Assembly (NCBI GenBank): GCA_030248215.1
Contig: JASANG010002434.1
Location: 18,823 to 82,822, forward strand
DNA: 64,000 nt
From: Enoplolaimus lenunculus
Lineage: Eukaryota > Nematoda > Enoplea > Enoplida > Thoracostomopsidae
Reading direction: 5' to 3'
Shown here: one piece after another, positions 55,944-64,000 of the stretch
How positions within the stretch are numbered: the first letter of the stretch is position 1
Layout of the letters: every line of letters starts with the position of its first letter
Notes under the pieces: generated by a model
What the model was told of the DNA's origin: nothing
Database searches by the model: none
Seen by the model: only the letters and a program-made list of their open reading frames with translations
Position numbers and translations under genes: made by a program

Positions 55944-56132
55944 ATTTTTACTTTTTGATTTGGTTCCGCGCTTCAGCAAAGAAGATATGCCCTTGTTTTA
56001 CGTTTTTGTGCCGAAACACAACCGTTAAAAACGCGGTACACTCAGTGCTTTTACTGTGTTTTTTATCAATCCGGGTTTAATATGTAATATTTAAGCTAAT
56101 ATATTTGTTTTATTTTGAATGCTTATGGTAGC

Positions 56133-56184
<52 letters not shown>
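56133..56184. repeat. (TTA)n microsatellite, ~17 units
   Basis: Perfect ATT/TTA run. Confidence 0.95.
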
Positions 56185-56904
56185 CGGTACTTGCTTACCG
56201 GCAGCCATCCCATCATGTTAATAGAAGGAACCAAAAAATCAATTAAATCTTCTTTGGCATCCGCCCGCAGAGAGTCCCCGAAACCTGAGCCTTAGCTTAA
56301 GTCTGACAGTAAGACTATGAAACCTAAGCCAAGTCCTAGCCTAAACCTAAGTTGTGTAATAATCTAAAAACAGTGGCTTGAAGCTTTCGCTTTCTGCCGA
56401 TTAGACAGCGCTGACCCTCGTGTCGCTTGAGACACCCAATAAGTAAATGCAGCGGAAAGTCGGTGTCGGTGACGAAATGCATTGTTAATAACTTCGAAAT
56501 GAATTTTGTGCTAAATTGGAACCAATCAAATGTCTTAGATTTAGCAAAATTTTTACCGATGCGAATTAAGCGTACGCATAGGTTCCTTTGCCTAATTATT
56601 AACTTACGCCTTCAAATTTGGAAAATTTTTGCACGAACCTTTGTTACTTTTGAAAAGTAGCAGAACTTTAATGCATCATATTGGTTAAAATTTGTATTTT
56701 TCGTAATTTATAAATGCAAACATCAATTCCTTCAAAATCCTAAATTTGTAATTATAGTTATGTTTTAAAATTTAAATTTAGTCCCTGTACTTAATTCGAA
56801 ATGCATACTTCTATTGCCCTGAGCAATATATGTCGCATCTTCGCCTCTCACTGTATAGTTTTTACGGGAAAATTTTAGCACGTTTTGAGTTCCAGTTGCA
56901 TCCC

Positions 56905-57797
56905 TGCTATATATCTTTAATCTTAAAGTGATTGCTGCATCTATTTGAGGTTTCTATGTCTCTCTCTCTGATACCACATTTATTGCAGATATATGCAGCG
57001 TTTAGTTCAGAACCTAACGTCTTATTAATTTCCTTTTTCATATTCCAATAAAACTGGAAATCATGTTTGCAGATTTTTTGCCGGACTCGACCCTACAAGT
57101 TAGTGGCCACCTTAACCAGCATATGCACCTTTTTAGATATATATATTACAGCTCTGTAAAGTGTGCAGTTGGTTATCATCGCGTTATCATATTGATACTT
57201 AATAAAATAGTAATTTGCAGGGTTCCATCGGAATTCCGATTCCGGCTAAAATTCCGGCAAAATTTTACTTCCGATTCCGGCTGACTGCTTTTCCGATGCC
57301 GGAATTCTTATTTTACGGTTATGAGTTTCTAAGATGACTGAAGTTAGATTTTGTTTGTTTCGTTTTGTTACGTTCATTTGCAATAATTCTGTTGGTTTAT
57401 TTCTTAGTAAATAGTCCGAGTTGTTACGTGTATTCCTTCAGCTATATAAACATTTTTACTGAAACTGTGAACAGTTACGGAAACAGGCATTCTGCAACAA
57501 AAGTTAAGTCATACACCTTTAACTTTGTAATAGAATTACTAAAACTTGATTCCGATTCTTATTCCGGTTCCGACAGAAAAATTTGATTCCGATTTCGATT
57601 CCGCTACCGACAAAATCTAGTTCCGGTTGGAACCCTGGTAATTTGATCCTTCAATGTCATTTTTTCAATATACAAATCATCCATGAACGGTTTTGTGCTT
57701 GCGGAAGCATGAGTATATGATTATAACTTTTTCCATCGTTTCCGAAAAAAGCCGTTTTTTCCGGTCGATTCAATTTTTCCGGAAAAAAACTAACCCT
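56905..57797. repeat. Repeat segment paralogous to 41517-41937, with insert
   Basis: Shares TACCACATTTATTGCAGATA, ATGCAGCGTTTAGTT, TTTTTGCCGGACTCGA and, after the insert, TTTGATCCTTCAATGTCATT and CGGAAAAAAACTAACC with the other copy. Confidence 0.7.
57218..57637. mobile_element. hAT-type MITE (420 bp) with 8-bp target duplication
   Basis: Starts CAGGGTTCCATCGGAATTCC and ends CCGGTTGGAACCCTG, so the termini are inverted repeats (CAGGGTTCCA). GTAATTTG flanks it directly on both sides (57210-57217 and 57638-57645). CAGGG termini plus an 8-bp duplication are hallmarks of hAT elements. The paralogous segment at 41790 has one GTCATTTG and no insert. The open frame at 57365-57586 inside is not a transposase. 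Confidence 0.88.
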
Positions 57798-57812
57798 TAT
57801 TGGCAAAAAGAC

Positions 57813-57954
57813 AAGCCCGCGTAGCCAGTTCAACATTTCAGGAGGGGCAAGCCGAACTTTCGCATGACTTACAAGCATGGCTAAACCTTGTCTAAATTGC
57901 AATGGTTTGCAAAAGAAATTAAGACTTCTTGGTTCCTTCAGGCTACGGGGCCGC
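57813..57954. mobile_element. Family B MITE remnant
   Basis: AGCCCGCGTAGCCAG left, CAGGCTACGGGGCCG right; GACTTACAAGCATGGCT inside. Confidence 0.65.
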
Positions 57955-57959
57955 GTGAA

Positions 57960-59035
57960 GACTTCTTCGTGACTCAGCAAAATTATTCACTCGCGGTTTT
58001 AGTTTACGTACCACGTGTTTCAAACCGCTACAAATCAATATAAAGTGTCAACAGGTGTTGTTTACGACACCGGAGCATAATAATCTAGAATCTCCTCAAA
58101 AACCCATTGAAACGGGTTTTGTCATATGACACTTAACTTGTGACGCACGCATTATTAAATAAAATGTCTGTGTTTATACGCCAAAATTTTCAAAGAGTGA
58201 GTAGATTAAAATTTAATTGCAATTTGCGACAATTAAACTTTACGGATCAGACGTTGCTGAGGCTCCGGGTTACAGCTTGTCTGTGCCAGACTCCAGATAA
58301 TACGGAGAAAGCTGGCCTCGACCGCACCTGAGAATGAGTTTATGCAAACAAGTGTCCTATAAGACGCTAGCTATGTCTTCCAACCGAAATACCGTTGTTA
58401 TATCACCTTTTATAAAATATTAACCCTTCTTAAATTATTCTGCCAAACCTAATTTACTGAGTTGGATCTAAATTAGACGTATTGATCACCAAAAAGCGTC
58501 CTTACTCAAAATGTCATTGTTAGCCCTCGTCATGTTTGTTACCAGGACTTGGGTTAACATCAACCTTCCGGAATCAATTTCGAAAGTTCCATTAATACAC
58601 ACTAACTAAACGCTTTTATCGTGTCAAAACGGTGTTTTAGCAACAACAAAACCGCTATTTTTGAACCGAAAAGCGTTTTGTGTTTTTTGACACGGTTCCT
58701 TAGCCTTAGTCATACGTGCAAAATTTAGCAACAACAATGTTGTTGGTATGTCAGTGAATAAGCTTTCCTATCCTATATTTTATTACGTTTGAGTTCTCAA
58801 ACTTACTGGCAAATTGAACGAAAACTATGTGCGTTGGCATCGAAAACCTGTTGCATCAGTAAACCATGACTTCTGAGTTAACGACAAGTCGCGCAGGACA
58901 AATTGTCACCCGTCGATGTCTTAAAGCCAACACCTAGGCCGAAGCATAAGCCGAAGCCTAATTCTAAGTTTAAGCCTAAAATTCCAACAACAGGTAAACA
59001 ACATTTCGGTTACCAATTATCGATCCCTGAGCTCT
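57960..59035. other. Intergenic, no accepted gene
   Basis: A mini-frame at 58164-58331 could be read as two exons around a 54-bp GTGAGT...GATCAG intron, but the peptide is short and unsupported. Family A-like hexamers at 58930-58980. Confidence 0.35.
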
Positions 59036-59040
59036 CAGCG

Positions 59041-59209
59041 AGCCCGTAGCCAGAGTGGGGCCAAACAGCCTCAACGCCACCCTAGAAAAACTTTGGCCTC
59101 TTAGATAACTTTCATCTTTGCTTGTAAGTCATCGAAAACCCTTGTATGCCCATCCTGAAAAACTTTTTACCCCCCCCCCCCAAGCAATATGAACTGGGTA
59201 CGGGCCTGG
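59041..59209. mobile_element. Family B MITE copy
   Basis: GAGCCCGTAGCCAGAGTGGG left, AACTGGGTACGGGCCTGG right; CTTGCTTGTAAGTCATCGAA inside; an 11-C run near 59170. Confidence 0.75.
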
Positions 59210-60194
59210 TTATCAGGTGACAAACTGCCGCAATAGTCAAAGCTGTACTTGCTATTTCTTATCGCGAACGTCGCTTATTTCTCTAAAAAAGACAGATGGT
59301 AGACGAGTTAGTCGTTTCACTACTGAAACATATCGTGGCTAAACTTCCACTCTTATTCTACAAACCATCATACCATTTAGTATGGATTACGTAGGAAATG
59401 GTGTTTCCAAATTTCAATGCAGTAATTGCAACTGTAATTCGAGGATATTTTAGGCCCCGAAAGTCATTTCACGAACAGGGTCGGTCATCCTTTGGCGACC
59501 AAAAAAGCGTTCATACAAAATCATTGAAACCCAAACGCATAACAATCCTCTTAACTATGATGTGAAAACCAGCGAAACAAATCGGCCTCAGGTGCCGGTT
59601 TAGGTCATGATCCGCCCTGGTCAAAAATGCAACGTGTTAGGCGAGTTATTTGCTAAATTTCCTAGCTCCTTTGGCGGAACAAAGTCATCTGTCATCGCAT
59701 CACCAATACCAAGTCCGACAACTAAGAATTCTCGTTAGGAAATGCAACAAAATTTTCAGATGGCACAAAGAAAAATTTTTTGTAATATAGAATGCAATTG
59801 AAAAATTCCTTCCATTTTGGCGAAGCTGTTCGCAGATGGGGACGACTCTTTCTCTGTTTTGCCCATCCCTCCTAGTACTGAGCATCCCTATATCACCTAC
59901 AGTGGATCGTAAATTGAATAGTTTTTTTGCACATTTCACTGTACTCTGATTGGAACAGTTTCATTTTCAATCAAGCAGAAATATAGCAAACGTTGCGCGC
60001 TTTCATTGGGAACAGTGATATATAATGTTGCGATGAAATTACACAGTTTTTCTAGTTATAATTCGTATGGCTATCTTTTGACAGTTTGATTACTCCTTTG
60101 CATTGTATTTCGAGAAAATACTGCAATATATACATATATACATATATATCTATACATATTATATTATATAAATCTATATATATATTTATAGATA

Positions 60195-60401
60195 TTAAGG
60201 TTTATTCATAAACTCTTTATGAAAATCATTTTGGATTTTATAGCATTCGCACAATTTGTTTATGGGTTTTGATTTTAGTTTGCATATCAAAGGATGAGCG
60301 AAATGGTTATCGTTTGAACCCACACAATTTAAACCGCTCCGGCGCCCTTGTAGATGCTTCATACAATTTGGACGGGTTAGAAGCAAAATAGAACAAGACA
60401 A
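60195..60401 (-). CDS. Short open frame in the left palindrome arm
   Basis: 68 codons (MSCSILLLTRPNCMKH ... CYKIQNDFHKEFMNKP). The right arm has the same frame with one residue changed (Gly to Val). No family recognised; short length and duplication alone do not prove coding. Confidence 0.2.
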   Translation of the reverse strand: MSCSILLLTRPNCMKHLQGRRSGLNCVGSNDNHFAHPLICKLKSKPINKLCECYKIQNDFHKEFMNKP

Positions 60402-61854
60402 TAAGTTGATTATGTTTTCTAAGCAACGCCATACTCATAAATTAAGGACTAAAAATAGCGTCATTTGAAAATTTGAATTTTACAGCAAGATTGCAGTTTT
60501 TATGTATATATCATTGGTATTTTCTTGCACATTGTAGTTGTCATTTTTAGCACCGCTAAAACAGTCATATACACGTACGTATTTAAACAGTTCAGAAATT
60601 AGTTTTTAAAAACTAAAATTTTAGAAAACGGTTTCAGTTTTCAAAAATCTACTATAGAATATGTAAAATACGACACAGACAATCTTAAAATAAAGAAAAT
60701 GAAGCTTACAGCTGACGCAAAGAGTATTTACACGAAGGAAAGCGTTGAGCCTCTTCTCTGAAAATAAATTTCGCTCAGAATATATGACCGACTACAGTGA
60801 CGAAGGCCGCCGAAAAATTATTTAATTCTGAGCATTGCGGAATTAATTCGAATTTGACAAGTTTTTGCGTTTATGTATTGCATAAAATATAAGAATGCGG
60901 TGTAAAGCTGACTTTTTTCCTGTGTACAAAACGTAACAACAGGCACAGCGTTTTGTTGTTTGTAGTTTGCATAAGGTTTTTTGAGGTCCTTTTTTCGGTA
61001 TGTTGCTTACAGAGGATGTATTTTTGAGTGGCCGCTTCGTCCTTGAGAACAGTTGAATTGATTTGGGCGGGAATTTTTTTTTTGTTAAATTTTGGCACGA
61101 AGGGGGGGGGCGTATCGAGGAAAAAAAGGAATAACCCCAACACCCACCCCACAGAATCTCCGCCCACAAAAAAGAAAGCAACCAGAAAAAAAAAAAAAAA
61201 AGACGGGCGTATAACTAAGTTCAGCGGTACCACTTTTATGGCTGCATGACCGATGGTTCAAACAATCATGTCCCTCGTCATTTTGGTGCAAAGACTAATA
61301 GATCGGAAGAGCAAGTATCTATCTTTCACATGTTCGTAAAGTACATAAGCTTTACTAGGTTTATTCGTTGTACATATTTGGTAAGCGGTTGTACATTTTT
61401 TCTATTGCAAAAAGTTTAACATTAAAGGGCCAGAAGTTTTGAACCAATGGCCTTGCAGCGTTAAAAATAAACACAACTTAACTTAGCGCACTGAGATTTA
61501 TAAAATAGGCTCCTTTTCATGAAATTCCAGCGGACTCTACTAAACGAACTCTAGGCCAGACTTGCATGCTGAAAACTTTCTACCATATTTCAGCTAACTT
61601 ACTCATACGATATTCAATTAATATTTATATACACTGACATTGTGATATAAACATCTATATTAACTGCTGGTTTATATACACGGTCGAATTTGATTCAGAC
61701 AAATTTGACGACGTTTCCGACATATTTTATGTGTTGCAATAATTGCTTTCAAGTTCGCTAAATAAAGCTTTCAAAATTGCCCTAAGGTTAAAGTTACAAA
61801 CAAACTCAAAGATTAGCACAACTTAATCAAAATACAAAAAATTTTACAGCAATA

Positions 61855-62155
61855 TTGTCCAGCAACTACCGAAGAAGAAGGCCGAGTTTCTACAGGAGCC
61901 GGCGCTGGAGGCAGAACTCCGGTTGCACTCTACCAGTAGGCTTCCTACATACATGTATCGAACCTAAAAGATAGTACAACTTATGAAAGAATACGACAAA
62001 ATTTTACTACCGAATGGTTCAGCACCTTTGGCAAAAACATTACCAAAGAAAGAAATTGATACTCTACAGGAGCCAGAGCTGGAGGCACACTCCCGGTTGT
62101 ACCCTGCCAGTGAGGTTTTCCACATACCTGTATCGATCCAAACATATCGCACACG
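61855..62155. repeat. Direct repeats in the palindrome spacer
   Basis: ACAGGAGCCGGCGCTGGAGG...CTCCGGTTGCACTCTACCAG at 61893-61940 recurs as ACAGGAGCCAGAGCTGGAGG...CTCCCGGTTGTACCCTGCCA at 62066-62112. The GGTTGYACCCT ends resemble the hAT-like ends seen near 27535 and 41510. Confidence 0.6.
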
Positions 62156-63568
62156 TTAGAAGCTGTTCAATTTTCTCCAACGGATTGACAAATTCAGGCC
62201 GGGAGTCTTTATTGCTTGCTGTGGACATTTTAGACCAAAAAATTACAAGTTTGGTCCAAAATTTCAAATATATGTCAATACTAAACGCTAAAATATGTCG
62301 GAAACGTCGTCAAATTTGTCTGAATCAAATTCGACCGTGTATATAAACCAGCAGTTAATATAGATGTTTATATCACAATGTCAGTGTATATAAATATTAA
62401 TTGAATATCGTATGAGTAAGTTAGCTGAAATATGGTAGAAAGTTTTCAGCATGCAAGTCTGGCCTAGAGTTCGTTTAGTAGAGTCCGCTGGAATTTCATG
62501 AAAAGGAGCCTATTTTATAAATCTCAGTGCGCTAAGTTAAGTTGTGTTTATTTTTAACGCTGCAAGGCCATTGGTTCAAAACTTCTGGCCCTTTAATGTT
62601 AAACTTTTTGCAATAGAAAAAATGTACAACCGCTTACCAAATATGTACAACGAATAAACCTAGTAAAGCTTATGTACTTTACGAACATGGGTGATAAAAG
62701 ATAGATACTTGCTCTCTTCCGATCTATTAGTCTTTGCACCAAAATGACGAGGGACATGATTGTTTGAACCATCGGTCATGCAGCCATAAAAAATGGAAGA
62801 AAAAATAAACGCCCCCAAAACAACACCCCAAAGTGTCCCTGCATCCACATGCATACGCTTGATAGCCCAAAAATTTTAACTAGAAAAATGTTCTCCGGCC
62901 ACAATTCATTTCAAACTTGTTACTCAAGGACGAAGCGGCCACTCAAAAATACATCCTCTGTAAGCAACATACCGAAAAAAGGACCTCAAAAAACCTTATG
63001 CAAACTACAAACAACAAAACGCTGTGCCTGTTGTTACGTTTTGTACACAGGAAAAAAGTCAGCTTTACACCGCATTCTTATATTTTATGCAATACATAAA
63101 CGCAAAAACTTGTCAAATTCGAATTAATTCCGCAATGCTCAGAATTAAATAATTTTTCGGCGGCCTTCGTCACTGTAGTCGGTCATATATTCTGAGCGAA
63201 ATTTATTTTCAGAGAAGAGGCTCAACGCTTTCCTTAGTGTAAATACTCTTTGCGTCAGCTGTAAGCTTCATTTTCTTTATTTTAAGATTGTCTGTGTCGT
63301 ATTTTACATATTCTATAGTAGATTTTTGAAAACTGAAACCGTTTTCTAAAATTTTAGTTTTTAAAAACTAATTTCTGAACTGTTTAAATACGTACGTGTA
63401 TATGACTGTTTTAGCGGTGCTAAAAATGACAACTACAATGTGCAAGAAAATACCAATGATATATACATAAAAACTGCAATCTTGCTGTAAAATTCAAATT
63501 TTCAAATGACGCTATTTTTAGTCCTTAATTTATGAGTATGGCGTTGCTTAGAAAACATAATCAACTTA

Positions 63569-63775
63569 TTGTCTTGTTCTATTTTGCTTCTAACCCGTCC
63601 AAATTGTATGAAGCATCTACAAGTTCGCCGGAGCGGTTTAAATTGTGTGGGTTCAAACGATAACCATTTCGCTCATCCTTTGATATGCAAACTAAAATCA
63701 AAACCCATAAACAAATTGTGCGAATGCTATAAAATCCAAAATGATTTTCATAAAGAGTTTATGAATAAACCTTAA
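63569..63775 (+). CDS. Short open frame in the right palindrome arm
   Basis: Mirror of 60195-60401 with a GG-to-TT change giving one substitution (LQV for LQG). Same caveats. Confidence 0.2.
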   Translation: MSCSILLLTRPNCMKHLQVRRSGLNCVGSNDNHFAHPLICKLKSKPINKLCECYKIQNDFHKEFMNKP

Positions 63776-64000
63776 TATCTATAAATATATATATAAATTT
63801 ATATAATATAATATGTATAGATATATATGTATATATGTATATATTGCAGTATTTTCTCGAAATACAATGCAAAGGAGTAATCAAAATGTCAAAAGATAGC
63901 CATACGAATTATAACTAGAAAAAACTGTGTAATTTCATCGCAACATTATATATCACTGTTCCAAATTTCAATGCAGAGCAATACGTAACTGAACGAAGAA

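Larger units (their letters stand above)
60008..63963. repeat. Large inverted duplication (palindrome)
   Basis: Left arm 60008-61731 and right arm 62288-63963 are reverse complements at high identity, with scattered substitutions and small indels; the spacer is ~556 bp. One inner block differs strongly (61070-61240 against 62785-62925): the left has long T/A and C/G homopolymers, the right has unrelated text. The outer parts include an AT dinucleotide-rich tract (60120-60192 and 63777-63845). Confidence 0.92.

Noticed and set aside
60843-61249. Several open frames in the left palindrome arm
   Set aside because: They cross the homopolymer-rich inner block that is absent from the mirror arm, and overlap in two or more frames.

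Overview
The window looks like nuclear DNA from an invertebrate metazoan. It is AT-rich, has few genes, uses GT-AG introns of about 80 bp to 1.2 kb, and its exons keep many NCG codons. It is crowded with small inverted-repeat elements (MITEs). No ribosomal, mitochondrial or bacterial gene is visible. I cannot fix the phylum from sequence alone; a tunicate- or cnidarian-like genome would fit, but this is a guess.

Left part (1-8.9 kb): several small coding-like exons on the + strand. The best are a terminal exon at 6517-6896 followed by a polyadenylation signal, an exon at 7139-7303, and a three-piece gene end at 4280-5104 that includes a 24-nt microexon. Their products are not recognised.

9.1-14.0 kb: the most interesting locus. 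Four + strand exons (9110-9746, 10008-10279, 11046-11445, 12597-14005) join in phase into a 905-residue protein. It has three nine-cysteine CXC-type zinc modules, then a fold that matches AID/APOBEC-like deaminases in motif spacing and strand/helix order, then a long polyglutamine-containing tail with a helical C-terminus. A DNA-binding-type CXC array joined to an AID/APOBEC-like deaminase is not an arrangement I know.

14-44 kb: mostly repeats. They include a palindromic MITE (16150-16475), a degenerate tandem region (18.0-18.8 kb), an 18-bp minisatellite with higher-order structure (22.2-23.1 kb), a 1.75-kb terminal-inverted-repeat element that carries a coding-like segment (26561-28312), a tRNA-derived sequence (30.8 kb), a 21-bp minisatellite (34.8-35.1 kb), and a possible two-exon gene at 38059-38493.

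44.2-48.2 kb: a three-exon gene (44167-44350, 45343-46947, 48053-48225) for a 653-residue protein with Asn-rich and Thr-rich tracts and one membrane segment near the C-terminus. Both introns hold MITE copies.

48-64 kb: more MITEs, including a nested piggyBac-like MITE with TTAA flanks and a hAT-type MITE with a perfect 8-bp target duplication and a paralogous empty site. There is a coding-like minus-strand stretch (55382-55943) and, at the right end, a 4-kb inverted duplication (60008-63963).

MITE families used below: A (~150-220 bp, internal TTAGGC-like hexamers); B (~160 bp, ends like GCCCGTAGCCA/TGGCTACGGGC); C (~440 bp, ends like CTGTAGTGACCCGAATAAG); D (~213 bp near-perfect hairpin, GAGTCAAATTGACTC motifs); E (~220-260 bp, ends like GGCCCGTATTC); H (~200 bp, ends like GCGGATCCAG). 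None of the gene models has been tested against transcripts; all splice sites are read from sequence.
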